36,369 nt of DNA from Jannaschia donghaensis (GCF_001403795.1 NZ_CXSU01000011.1:401283-437651), one strand, 5' to 3'; shown: positions 25,784-33,385, counted from the stretch's first letter. The notes: generated by a model not told the origin, from the letters alone. A program made the numbers and translations.

Positions 25784-25811
25784 ATGGATCGCAAGACGCA
25801 GGAGTGTGACC

Positions 25812-26624
25812 TTGGACGAACATCGCGGCAGACTGACACGAGACGGCATTCGCATCCACGAGGATAGCGATTTCAAAGGGATGCAGGCCGCGGGCGATTT
25901 GGCCGCGGACATCCTCGATCGGATCGCGGAGCATGTTGTTCCGGGCGCCACGACCGGTGCATTGGATCAGCTTATCACCGATTGGGTGGAGGCCGCCGGC
26001 GCGACCTCGGCCACGATCGGGTACAAGGGCTATGAACACGCCAGCTGCATCAGCGTGAACCATGTCGTGTGCCACGGCATCCCCGGTGACAAGCTGCTCA
26101 AGGACGGGGATATCTTGAATATCGACGTCACCGTGATCGTCGACGGCTGGTTCGGGGACACCTCGCGGATGTATGTCGCGGGCAAACTGTCGCGCAAATC
26201 AGAACGTCTGATTCAGGTCACGCACGACGCGCTGATGAAAGGGATCGAGGCCGTGCGACCGGGCAACACGTTCGGGGACATCGGCCACGCCATCCAGGCC
26301 TATGCCGAAGGACACCGCATGGGCGTCGTGCGCGATTTTTGCGGTCATGGGTTGGGCCGGGTGTTTCATGCGCCGCCCAACGTGCTGCACTACGGACGAC
26401 CGGGCACGGGGCCGACCCTGGAGGAGGGGATGTTTTTTACCATCGAGCCGATGATCAACTTGGGCCGCCCCGAAACCAAGGTGCTGGCCGACGATTGGAC
26501 CGCCGTGACCCGCGACAAGTCGCTGTCGGCGCAATTCGAGCATTCGATCGGCGTGACGGCGACGGGCGCGGAAATCTTCACCCTGTCGCCCGCGGGCCTG
26601 TTCCATCCGACCTACTCCGCCTGA
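25812..26624 (+). CDS. map: Methionine aminopeptidase type I (probable TTG start)
   Basis: Removes the N-terminal Met from new proteins at the ribosome. All five metal ligands fit the family's spacing: D105, D116, H179, E212 and E243, with the substrate His at H88 (VVCHGIPG). At 270 residues it is slightly longer than the E. coli enzyme (264). The frame has no ATG at the right place. GTG at 25806 sits one base from AGGAG, too close, while TTG at 25812 lies seven bases from it and gives the usual MDEHRGRLTRDGIRI start; I choose the TTG. It follows sfsA closely and precedes radC. Confidence 0.92.
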   Translation: MDEHRGRLTRDGIRIHEDSDFKGMQAAGDLAADILDRIAEHVVPGATTGALDQLITDWVEAAGATSATIGYKGYEHASCISVNHVVCHGIPGDKLLKDGDILNIDVTVIVDGWFGDTSRMYVAGKLSRKSERLIQVTHDALMKGIEAVRPGNTFGDIGHAIQAYAEGHRMGVVRDFCGHGLGRVFHAPPNVLHYGRPGTGPTLEEGMFFTIEPMINLGRPETKVLADDWTAVTRDKSLSAQFEHSIGVTATGAEIFTLSPAGLFHPTYSA

Positions 26625-26637
26625 CCCGCACGCGTCG

Positions 26638-26652
26638 TTAACCTGACGTTAA
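26638..26652. promoter_or_regulatory. CtrA-type box upstream of radC
   Basis: TTAA at 26638-26641 and 26649-26652 with exactly seven bases between; written out, TTAACCTGACGTTAAC, with the C and G flanks that the roseobacter CtrA motif prefers. The 9-mer CGTTAACCT is itself repeated in tandem at 11 bp. It lies between map and radC, 24 bases before the annotated radC ATG. Confidence 0.6.
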
Positions 26653-26676
26653 CCTTTTGGGTGTCAGACGTGGTGC

Positions 26677-27504
26677 ATGAGCCGTTTCGTATCCGATCAG
26701 CACCTGCGCGATGACGATACCCTCTCCGAAGCGCCAGGCCATGATCTTTTTGGAACGCCCGCTCCGGTGTCCGCGCGCTTGGTCCCCGCGCGCGCGGGCA
26801 TTGTACCGCCGCCGGAACTTCCCGTGGACGAACCCGACAGCCGCCTGGCCCACCGGGCCCGCCTGCGCGCGCGGTTCATGCAGGGCGGCGCGGCGGCGAT
26901 GCCAGACTATGAACTGCTGGAGCTGCTGCTGTTTCGCGCCCTGCCGCGCGGCGACGTCAAACCGCTGGCCAAACGCCTGTTGCGCATTTTCGGTGACCTG
27001 AACGCGGTCATGGCCGCCCCCGCCGCGCGGCTGGCCGAAGTGTCGGGTGCGGGTCAGGCCGTTGTCGAACAGCTCAAGATCATGGAAGCCCTGGGGCACC
27101 GCATGGCACGCGCGACGGTGATGGAGCGGCCCGTCCTGTCGTCCTGGGATGCGCTGCTCGCCTATCTGACGACCGCGCTGGCCCACCAGGACACCGAACG
27201 GTTCCGCGTGCTTTATCTCGACCGCAAGAACGTGCTGATCGCAGACGAGGAACTGGCCGAAGGCACCGTCGATCACGTGCCGGTCTACCCGCGCGAGGTG
27301 GTCAAGCGGGCCTTGGCGCTGAACGCCTCGGCCCTGATCCTGGTGCACAACCACCCGTCGGGCGATCCGACCCCATCGGATGCGGATATCGCGATGACAC
27401 ATGCGATCCGGGATGCGGCGGCGACGCTGGGCATCGTGCTGCACGATCACCTGATCATCGGAAAGGGGGCCGAAGTATCGTTTCGGTCCGAAGGCCTTCT
27501 TTGA
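26677..27504 (+). CDS. radC: RadC-family DNA repair protein (JAB/JAMM domain)
   Basis: A 275-residue RadC family protein. An HhH-like domain (PDYELLELLLFRALPRGDVKPLAKRLL and EVSGAGQAVVEQLK, about residues 75-135) precedes the JAMM metalloprotease-like domain with H224-x-H226 and D237 (HNHPSGDPTPSDAD). The family is competence- or mobile-element-linked in many bacteria and its biochemical role is unsettled. The 55-residue N-terminal extension is low in order, and the ATG at 26677 has a weak ribosome site. With a CtrA-type box just 24 bases upstream, a later start (GTG at 26767 or 26824) is possible. Confidence 0.92.
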   Translation: MSRFVSDQHLRDDDTLSEAPGHDLFGTPAPVSARLVPARAGIVPPPELPVDEPDSRLAHRARLRARFMQGGAAAMPDYELLELLLFRALPRGDVKPLAKRLLRIFGDLNAVMAAPAARLAEVSGAGQAVVEQLKIMEALGHRMARATVMERPVLSSWDALLAYLTTALAHQDTERFRVLYLDRKNVLIADEELAEGTVDHVPVYPREVVKRALALNASALILVHNHPSGDPTPSDADIAMTHAIRDAAATLGIVLHDHLIIGKGAEVSFRSEGLL

Positions 27505-27537
27505 TCCGCAGTCTTCTGGCCTGAAATACCGTGGGGT

Positions 27538-27554
27538 CCGGGGCAAGGCCCCGG
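27538..27554. terminator. Hairpin between converging radC and OCD genes
   Basis: CCGGGGC at 27538-27544 pairs with GCCCCGG at 27548-27554 around AAG. It lies between converging stops and resembles the short GC hairpins (GGGGTCCGGGGC...) that recur after genes in roseobacter genomes. No T-tract. Confidence 0.5.
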
Positions 27555-27559
27555 CAACC

Positions 27560-28462
27560 TCATGCGACCGCGTTCAGGATGTAATTCGCCGTCATCAAGT
27601 CCAGATGCGCCCCGCCGCCGTTCTTGAACAGCGTGATCTCATCGTCTGACGTCCGGCGCATTGCGTCTCCTTCGTAGTAGTCGGCGCGCACGTCCGTGCG
27701 TTGGATCACGCCCGCGGTGAGTGGGATCTTCAGCTCTCCGATATGATCCAGCGTCGTTGCCCGCGCGTCCACGAAGATCGATGCGCGGCGCAGGGCGTCG
27801 TCGTCCGCCTCCCGCATGTCGGGGCGGTAGGCACCGATCAGGTCGATGTGCTGACCGGGTTGCAGCCAGTCGCCATGCAGCACAGGCGCGGTCGTCATCG
27901 TGGCACAGGTGACGATATCGGCGTCCCGGACCGCGCGTTCCAGATCGGGTGCGGCGTCGATGTCATACGCCTGCGCGAAGGCGGTGGCGGCAGCGGCGGT
28001 GCGCGACCAGACGGTGAACCGCGCGCCCGGAAAGGTTGCGGAATACGCCTGATGCAGCGACCGGGCGACGGTGCCCGACCCCACGATCAGGATGCGCGTG
28101 CTGTCGGGGCGGGCGAGTTTGCGGGCCGCGTGAACCGAATCTCCGGCCGTCTTCCATTTGGTCACCAGCGCGAAATCCAGCGTCGCCGCCAGTGTTCCGT
28201 CGGAATCGGACAGAAGCGAGACCGCCCCCCCGATCGTCGGCTTGCCTGCGTCGGCGTTGCCCGGAAAGATCGTCGCGGTTTTGACCAATGCGCCCAGGCC
28301 ATCGATCCAGGCGGCCCGGCTGAGGATGGTGTCGTCGCCGCGGTAAAGGAAGCTGTCTTCCACCTGCGCGCGGGGCAATTGGTGGCCCGCATCGAAGGCG
28401 CGACCCAAGGCGGTCCAGTCCAGATGCGCCTCCGCCTCCGGTCCGATGAAGCGGGGGGTCAC
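27560..28462 (-). CDS. Ornithine cyclodeaminase / mu-crystallin family protein
   Basis: A 300-residue NAD(P)-dependent protein of the ornithine cyclodeaminase/mu-crystallin family. The N-terminal dimer domain (KTATIFPGN, with the conserved Lys near residue 63) is followed by a Rossmann fold (RILIVGSGTVARSLHQAYSATF) and CATMTTAPVLHGDWLQPGQHIDLIGAYRPDMREAD. Relatives deaminate ornithine to proline or reduce cyclic ketimines and alanine; the sequence alone does not decide. It is the last gene of a minus-strand operon and overlaps the HAD gene by four bases. Confidence 0.88.
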   Translation of the reverse strand: MTPRFIGPEAEAHLDWTALGRAFDAGHQLPRAQVEDSFLYRGDDTILSRAAWIDGLGALVKTATIFPGNADAGKPTIGGAVSLLSDSDGTLAATLDFALVTKWKTAGDSVHAARKLARPDSTRILIVGSGTVARSLHQAYSATFPGARFTVWSRTAAAATAFAQAYDIDAAPDLERAVRDADIVTCATMTTAPVLHGDWLQPGQHIDLIGAYRPDMREADDDALRRASIFVDARATTLDHIGELKIPLTAGVIQRTDVRADYYEGDAMRRTSDDEITLFKNGGGAHLDLMTANYILNAVA

Positions 28463-29082
28463 GCGGCTTCCTGCGCCGTCAGCAGACCGTCGGCCACCAG
28501 TCGGTCGGCCCAGCCGCCCGGTCCGTCGAACAGATGCGCGTTCCAGCCGCGTGCCCGCGCCATGGCGACATTCGCATCGCGGTCGTCGGCGAACAGCAGC
28601 GCGGCCCCCGGCAGCCCGAGATCATCCTCCACCTGCCGGTAGATCTCCGGGTCGGGCTTGATGACGCCCATGTGCCCGGACACGAAGGCGCGGTCGAATT
28701 CCCCCAGAAAGTCGAAATGCCTCTTGGCCAGGTCGAAGCTCTCGATCCCGAAATTGGTCAGCGCGTGGACGGGCACGCCTTTCGCACGCAAGGCACGCAG
28801 CAGGCGGACGGATCGGTCGATCACCGGCGTCGCCAGCTCCAGCCAATTGTCGTGCCACATGCGGATCTCGTCCCGCCAGTCGGGTGTCGCGTCGGCCTGC
28901 GCATAGATGATGTCGCGAAACCCGTGGCCCAGATCGACCAGGTCGTTCATCGCATGCAGATCCACGGCCGCGAACATGGCGCGGCGGCGATCCTCGCCGA
29001 TGGCGCGATCGTAGAATCGCTCGGGCTGCCATTCGATCAGGACATTGCCGATATCGAAGATCACGGCGCGGATCGCCGTCAT
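28459..29082 (-). CDS. HAD-family hydrolase
   Basis: A 207-residue haloacid-dehalogenase superfamily phosphatase (subfamily IA). Motif 1 is FDIGNVLIEW with nucleophile D10; its second Asp is replaced by Gly (DIG rather than DxD), as in YihX-like and epoxide-hydrolase N-terminal relatives. Motif 2 Thr is in HALTNFG, the Lys in GVIKPDPEIY, and the acidic motif is LFADDRDANVAMARARGW. The substrate is not predictable. It overlaps both neighbours by four bases, between S-formylglutathione hydrolase and the OCD-like gene. Confidence 0.88.
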   Translation of the reverse strand: MTAIRAVIFDIGNVLIEWQPERFYDRAIGEDRRRAMFAAVDLHAMNDLVDLGHGFRDIIYAQADATPDWRDEIRMWHDNWLELATPVIDRSVRLLRALRAKGVPVHALTNFGIESFDLAKRHFDFLGEFDRAFVSGHMGVIKPDPEIYRQVEDDLGLPGAALLFADDRDANVAMARARGWNAHLFDGPGGWADRLVADGLLTAQEAA

Positions 29083-29885
29083 GCCAGATGCTCCGCGTGG
29101 AAGGCCATGTGATCGGGCGCAAAGGTCGAGACGAAGAAATAGCTGTGATCATAGCCGCGCCGCAAATTGACCGTCGCCTCCGACTTGGTGTCGATCAGGG
29201 CGGTGGCGAAGGCAGCGGTGCCCAGCTTGTCGTAGAACTGATCCGCTGTACCGGTGTCGATCAGACAGGGCGGTAGGGTCGCACCCCCGCGCACCAGAAG
29301 CGTCGCGTCATGGGCCGCTGGTTTGCCGGTATAGGCGGTCAGCTGGGGCGTTCCCCAGTCGCTGGTCGACGGATTGCAGATGGGCGCAAAGGCGGAGACC
29401 GAGCGAAAGCGCGTCGGCTCTTTCAAGGCCAGGGTCAGGGCCCCGTGCCCGCCCATCGAATGTCCGGTGATCGCCTGCCGCGTGTCGTCCAGATCGAAGG
29501 CGGCGAAGACGATTTCGGGCAAGTCCTTGGTGATATAGCTTTCCATCTGGAACTGCGCGGCCCAGGCCCCTTCGGTCGCGTCGACATAGAACCCTGCGCC
29601 CTGCCCCATGTCAAAGGCATCGTCGTCCGGCACGTTTTCGCCGCGGGGCGACGTGTCGGGGAAGACCAGCGCGACCCCCGCCTCCGCCGCCCAGGCCTGA
29701 AGACCCGCCTTGTTCATCGCGTTTTCGTGCGTGCAGGTCAGGCCCGACAGGAACCACAGGACCGCGCCGGTCGCGACTTCGGGTTGAAACAGGCCAAAGG
29801 TCATCTGCGTGCCCGTCGCATCCGAGGAATGGGTATAGACGCCCTGCGTCCCCCCGAAGCAGCGGTTCTGGGACAGGGTTTTCAT
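29079..29885 (-). CDS. fghA: S-formylglutathione hydrolase
   Basis: Hydrolyses S-formylglutathione to formate and glutathione, the second step of glutathione-dependent formaldehyde oxidation. The 268-residue protein has the family N-terminus (NRCFGGTQGVYTHSS), LSGLTCTHENAMNKAG, and the nucleophile S143 in ITGHSMGGHGAL; the acid is in DTGTADQFYD and the histidine in YDHSYFF near the end. The start directly abuts the stop of the AEC transporter gene. The glutathione-dependent dehydrogenase (adhC/flhA) that usually accompanies it is not in this window. Confidence 0.95.
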   Translation of the reverse strand: MKTLSQNRCFGGTQGVYTHSSDATGTQMTFGLFQPEVATGAVLWFLSGLTCTHENAMNKAGLQAWAAEAGVALVFPDTSPRGENVPDDDAFDMGQGAGFYVDATEGAWAAQFQMESYITKDLPEIVFAAFDLDDTRQAITGHSMGGHGALTLALKEPTRFRSVSAFAPICNPSTSDWGTPQLTAYTGKPAAHDATLLVRGGATLPPCLIDTGTADQFYDKLGTAAFATALIDTKSEATVNLRRGYDHSYFFVSTFAPDHMAFHAEHLA

Positions 29886-30821
29886 TCAGGTTCCTCCGGT
29901 CAGCAGGCCGATCACGACCGATACGGTGACGATCGACACGGCGGTCGACACCAGGATTGCGGCGCTGACCCGTTGCGGGGCCACACCGTAGTGCTGCGCT
30001 AGCATGTAGACGTTTCCCGCCACGGGCAACGCGGCAGCCGCAATCATCACCGTCGCGGCGAAGGGATCGGCGACGGGAAAGATGACAAGCGCGGCCAAGG
30101 CGACGGCAGCCGGGTGCAGCACCAGTTTGCAGAACGTCAGCCAGCCGGCGATGGACAGACGCTCCGCCGTCTTGCCGGCCAGCGACGCGCCGATCGCGAA
30201 CAACGCACCGGGCGTGGCGGCGGCCCCGAGGATCGTCAGGAATTCATTGACCGGCGTCCACAGGTCACGCCCCGTGGACGACCAGGCGATGCCGAGGACG
30301 ATGGACACGATCATGGGGTTCTTGATCAGGCCAAGGCCGACGGTTCGCAGGGTGGTGACCGACACGCGCCCTTCGCGCGAGCCGGTGATCAGAATCACGA
30401 TGAGCGAGGAGAAGACGATCAGGTCTACCGAAAGCACCATCAGCATCGGACCGGCGCTTTCTGGCCCCAGCAGCAGGATGAACATCGGAATACCCAGAAA
30501 CCCGACGTTGCCGATGATGGCGACCTGCGCTTCGACCGCCGCTTCGGCCACGGGCAGGCCACGCACCATGCCGACGGCCGTCGCGATCAGATAAACGGTG
30601 ATGCAGCCCCAGAGGTATGCTGTGATGAACTGCCAATCCAGAATCTCGGCCAGGGTCAGATTGGCCGCGAAATTGAACAGCATCGCGGACAGGGCGAACC
30701 AAAACACGAACTTCGTGAGATAGGCCGTCGCCTCGGCGGTGAAGAATTTCGTGCGACCGGCGAAATATCCCATGGCGATCAACGCGAAGAAGGGAAGTGT
30801 TTTAAGGAAAATCGCCAGCAT
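29886..30821 (-). CDS. AEC-family transporter (auxin efflux carrier-like)
   Basis: A 311-residue inner-membrane protein with about ten hydrophobic helices in two halves, of the auxin efflux carrier family. Recognisable segments are FFALIAMGYFAGRTKFF near the N-terminus, the GNVGFLGIPMF unwound helix, KNPMIVSIVLGIAWSS, and the equivalent PVAGNVYMLAQHYG in the second half. Bacterial members move organic acids such as malate or malonate; the cargo here is unknown. It is the first clear gene of a minus-strand operon with fghA, the HAD gene and the OCD-like gene. Confidence 0.9.
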   Translation of the reverse strand: MLAIFLKTLPFFALIAMGYFAGRTKFFTAEATAYLTKFVFWFALSAMLFNFAANLTLAEILDWQFITAYLWGCITVYLIATAVGMVRGLPVAEAAVEAQVAIIGNVGFLGIPMFILLLGPESAGPMLMVLSVDLIVFSSLIVILITGSREGRVSVTTLRTVGLGLIKNPMIVSIVLGIAWSSTGRDLWTPVNEFLTILGAAATPGALFAIGASLAGKTAERLSIAGWLTFCKLVLHPAAVALAALVIFPVADPFAATVMIAAAALPVAGNVYMLAQHYGVAPQRVSAAILVSTAVSIVTVSVVIGLLTGGT

Positions 30822-30864
30822 ATCCGATGGCTATCGGGCGGTGGGGGGCCTGTCCAGCGACGGC

Positions 30865-31041
30865 TTAGCCTTGTTCGGTTCTGACCTGCTCGACCATACG
30901 GTCGGCGATAAGCCAGAGCGACAGCCCAAGGGCGATGGCCATGACGGCGCGCAGGATCAGACGGCGTTTCAGGATCGGCCCCGGATCGGGCGACGCGATG
31001 ACGGTTCGGGCGTGGCGAACGGAGCGGCAGGCATGACGCAT
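30865..31041 (-). CDS. Possible 58-residue single-pass membrane protein
   Basis: A short frame upstream of the AEC transporter ends in RRLILRAVMAIALGLSLWL, then IADRMVEQVRTEQG: one clean transmembrane segment with positive residues before it and a hydrophilic tail. From the ATG at 31041 it has 58 residues; the same frame continues upstream to 31200 but reads as Arg-rich noise. No clear ribosome site. It might be a small membrane protein of the operon, but the case rests on the hydrophobic segment alone. Confidence 0.4.
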   Translation of the reverse strand: MRHACRSVRHARTVIASPDPGPILKRRLILRAVMAIALGLSLWLIADRMVEQVRTEQG

Positions 31042-31216
31042 CGTGTCCGACGGCCAAGGTCCGCGCAAGGGTCGGCGGGGCTTGGCCGAAAGCGAAAATC
31101 CGCGAATTGCGCCAATGGGCCATGGGGTGCCAAGTTGACGTGCGGGCAGTCGCCGGAACCCAACCCGGTGCCGCAAATCCCTCGTGTCATTCGTCAGCAT
31201 CCCCTCGGATGGCGCG

Positions 31217-31254
31217 ATCTGCGGACGATTCTTGAGAGCGGATCGTCCGCAGAT
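31217..31254. repeat. Perfect 13-bp inverted repeat
   Basis: ATCTGCGGACGAT at 31217-31229 is matched exactly by ATCGTCCGCAGAT at 31242-31254, separated by 12 bases. It lies in the divergent region between the AEC side and the small secreted-protein gene. No T-tract follows on either strand and no plus-strand gene ends here, so it is not an obvious terminator. It may be an operator or the hairpin of an unmapped RNA. Confidence 0.6.
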
Positions 31255-31266
31255 TTCGGAAATGAT

Positions 31267-31281
31267 ACTGAACGGTTTAGT
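31267..31281. promoter_or_regulatory. Palindromic operator candidate, copy 1
   Basis: ACTGAACGGTTTAGT, an inverted repeat centred on G at 31274 with one imperfect pair. It is a 14-of-15 match to copy 2 at 31333-31347 and lies 12 bases before the TTGACC -35 element. It has the size and symmetry expected for a TetR-family operator. Confidence 0.6.
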
Positions 31282-31292
31282 ACATATTTTTG

Positions 31293-31321
31293 TTGACCCG
31301 ACTCAAATTGGGGATCATCTT
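31293..31321 (+). promoter_or_regulatory. Promoter of the secreted protein operon
   Basis: TTGACC at 31293-31298, 17 bases, then CATCTT at 31316-31321. The -35 is strong and the -10 weak, as is common in alphaproteobacteria. Spacer and flanks are AT-richer than the genome, and a GANTC site (GACTC, 31300-31304), the CcrM methylation target, lies in the spacer. The two matching palindromes sit on either side. Confidence 0.5.
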
Positions 31322-31332
31322 TATGAGTATGA

Positions 31333-31347
31333 ACTGAACGGTTCAGT
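31333..31347. promoter_or_regulatory. Palindromic operator candidate, copy 2
   Basis: ACTGAACGGTTCAGT, a perfect 7-bp inverted repeat around a central G at 31340. It lies just after the expected transcription start, where a bound repressor would block RNA polymerase. Its centre is 66 bp from that of copy 1. Confidence 0.65.
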
Positions 31348-31384
31348 CTTTTCAGAGGCGCATATCCAAGATCGGAGACTTCGT

Positions 31385-31687
31385 ATGACCAAAACCTTCC
31401 TTACCGCATCTCTTATCGCGCTGATCGCGGCCCCTACTTTTGCGGTCGCCGATCGTATGGTGATCGACGACGACGGCTGGTCCATGGCCGAAGATCGACC
31501 CAAGGGACCGATCATCGAGATCGATGACGACGCCTGGACGATCGTCGACGCCCCGCGGGCCGTGTCCTCTCGTGGCGGCGGAACGCCGGGCGTCTGTTCG
31601 CAACTCGAATCCTCGGCCGGGCTGACCGGAGAGGATTGCGGCGTCCTCGATCGTGCGCAGATCATCAACCTGCTTGACGACAACTGA
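31385..31687 (+). CDS. Small secreted protein of unknown function
   Basis: A 100-residue product starting at the ATG at 31385 (GGAG seven bases ahead). The first 22 residues are a signal peptide (MTKTFLTASLIALIAAPTFA). The mature part has a near-repeat: MVIDDDGWSM and IIEIDDDAWTIVD, each a short hydrophobic strand followed by Asp-Asp-(Gly/Ala)-Trp, then a pair of Cys (GVCSQL and GEDCGV) that may form one disulfide. I do not know the family. It is the first gene behind the double-palindrome promoter and 77 bases before a small lipoprotein gene. Confidence 0.75.
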   Translation: MTKTFLTASLIALIAAPTFAVADRMVIDDDGWSMAEDRPKGPIIEIDDDAWTIVDAPRAVSSRGGGTPGVCSQLESSAGLTGEDCGVLDRAQIINLLDDN

Positions 31688-31764
31688 CGCGTTGCGACGG
31701 TTCGGGCGGGCACATCTCCCGGTGTCCGCTCGTCCATTCTGTTCTATTTCGGAGGGCAGCACCG

Positions 31765-31935
31765 ATGGGCCGCCTGACAATGACCTCTTGCGCCCTGCTC
31801 ATCCTGTCTTGCGCGCCCGCCACGCCCAGGTCGCGGACCGTATACATCCCGGTTCTTGCCGCCCCGACGGAAGGGGCATCGGTCAACGACAGCAGTCCGC
31901 GCGGAACGACCGCAGGGCTCCGAATGTCGGGATGA
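31765..31935 (+). CDS. Small probable lipoprotein
   Basis: A 56-residue frame too short for usual cut-offs. It starts at the ATG at 31765 with GGAGGG eight bases ahead, the best ribosome site in this part. The N-terminus reads MGRLTMTSCALLILSCAPAT; LILSC resembles a lipobox with Cys at residue 16. The rest is short and Ser/Pro/Thr-rich. Its TGA overlaps an in-frame ATG (31932) of the TetR frame. No family known. If real it is an outer- or inner-membrane lipid-anchored peptide of the same operon. Confidence 0.5.
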   Translation: MGRLTMTSCALLILSCAPATPRSRTVYIPVLAAPTEGASVNDSSPRGTTAGLRMSG

Positions 31936-32024
31936 CCGACACGACGGATCGTGCCTGCCCCGTCGTCGCGCTTGTGCGCCGGGCATCTCCGTCTATATTT
32001 CCGTTCAATGGGAGCGGGAACATC

Positions 32025-32648
32025 ATGAACGAAGCCTCGGTAATCAAGAAGGGGCGCAAGTTCGACCAGGTGCTTGCCGGGGCCCGCGACGTATTCATGG
32101 CCGATGGCTATGAGGGGGCCAGTGTCGATGCCATTGCCAAGGCGGCCGGCGTATCCAAGGCGACGCTCTACAGCTATTTCGCGGACAAGAGCCTTCTGTT
32201 CCTTGAAGTCGCCAAGACCGAATGCCTGACCCAGATCGATGAAGCGGCCCGGATCTTGGACGAGTACGACCATCCCCGGACTGTTCTGGCCGAGGCGGGA
32301 CGTCGGATGATGGGTCTGGTGCTGTCGCCGTTCGGGCAGGCCATCTTCCGGATGTGCGTCGCCGAGCGCGACCGGTTTCCCGAACTGGGCCGGGAATTCT
32401 ACCGCACCGGCCCCGAAGTTTTCCACGGCACCATGTGCGCCTATTTCGAACAGGCGGTGGAGAAGGGCGATCTGGTGATCGACGATCTGAAACTGGCTTC
32501 TGACCAGTACATCGAACTGTGCCATGCCCAGCTTTTCACCGAAATGGTGTTCGGCATCCGCGAACACGCCAGCGAGGAAGAAATCGCACGCGTTGTCGAC
32601 GGCGCGGTCGAGACGTTCATGGCCCGGTACGGCGCGCAGCCGGCCTAG
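32025..32648 (+). CDS. TetR-family transcriptional regulator
   Basis: A 207-residue TetR regulator. The helix-turn-helix is at about residues 27-55 ([28 protein letters not shown]). The C-terminal ligand domain ([32 protein letters not shown]) is of the AefR-like type. The ATG at 32025 has GGGAG ten bases upstream; an alternative ATG at 31932 overlaps the lipoprotein stop (ATGA) but would add 31 unlikely residues. It is third in the operon behind two palindromes, so autoregulation is likely. Its TAG overlaps the ubiG stop on the other strand. Confidence 0.92.
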   Translation: MNEASVIKKGRKFDQVLAGARDVFMADGYEGASVDAIAKAAGVSKATLYSYFADKSLLFLEVAKTECLTQIDEAARILDEYDHPRTVLAEAGRRMMGLVLSPFGQAIFRMCVAERDRFPELGREFYRTGPEVFHGTMCAYFEQAVEKGDLVIDDLKLASDQYIELCHAQLFTEMVFGIREHASEEEIARVVDGAVETFMARYGAQPA

Positions 32649-33385
32649 GTCGGGCGGACGCTGGCCGTGACGTAGTTCACCGACAGATCCCGCTCCGACA
32701 GCCGCCAGGTCCAGGTGACGGGGTTGAACACGAATCCCATCCGATCTTCCGCGCGCATCCCGGCCCGACCCAGCAGATCGAACAACTCGTCCGGGGTGAT
32801 GAATTTCGACCAGTCGTGCGTGCCCTTAGGCAGCCATCGCATGACGTACTCCGCCCCGATGATCGCCATCGCGTAGGATTTCGGGTTTCGGTTGATGGTG
32901 GAGCAAATCATTATCCCGCCGGGGCGCAGCAGATCGTGGCACGCCGTCAGATAGGCCAACGGGTCGGAGACATGTTCCACCACTTCCATGTTGAGCACCG
33001 CGTCGAACGGCGCTTCGTCGGTGCGCAGCAGATCTTCCGCGCTGGTGTGGCGATAGTCGATCTTCAATCCCGACTGTTCGGCGTGGGCCCGCGCGACGGG
33101 AATGTTCCGTTCCGCGGCGTCCACGCCCACGACCGTCGCCCCAAGTCGCGCCATCGGTTCCGACAAAAGACCCCCGCCGCATCCGATGTCGAGGATGCGC
33201 AGCCCTTCGAACGGGCGGTCGAGCGTCAGGTCCCGGTCGAATTCCGCCGCGATCTGCGTCGTGATGTAATCGAGCCGGCAGGGGTTGAGCATGTGCAGCG
33301 GCTTGAACTTGCCGTTCGGATCCCACCACTCGGCCGCCATGGCCTGGAATTTTTCGATTTCGGCGGCGTCGATCGTGGTGGTCAT
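32645..33385 (-). CDS. ubiG: Ubiquinone biosynthesis O-methyltransferase
   Basis: UbiG performs both O-methylations in ubiquinone synthesis at the inner membrane surface. The 246-residue protein starts with the family's [23 protein letters not shown], then the SAM site [54 protein letters not shown] and [17 protein letters not shown]. All blocks are intact. It ends at CTA/TAG, sharing bases with the TetR stop on the opposite strand, so the two genes converge with no terminator between. Confidence 0.97.
   Translation of the reverse strand: MTTTIDAAEIEKFQAMAAEWWDPNGKFKPLHMLNPCRLDYITTQIAAEFDRDLTLDRPFEGLRILDIGCGGGLLSEPMARLGATVVGVDAAERNIPVARAHAEQSGLKIDYRHTSAEDLLRTDEAPFDAVLNMEVVEHVSDPLAYLTACHDLLRPGGIMICSTINRNPKSYAMAIIGAEYVMRWLPKGTHDWSKFITPDELFDLLGRAGMRAEDRMGFVFNPVTWTWRLSERDLSVNYVTASVRPT

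Noticed and set aside
31041-31200. The upstream extension of the small membrane ORF to 111 residues
   Set aside because: The added part is Arg-rich with no domain and reads as non-coding; only the C-terminal part with the membrane segment is kept as a candidate.
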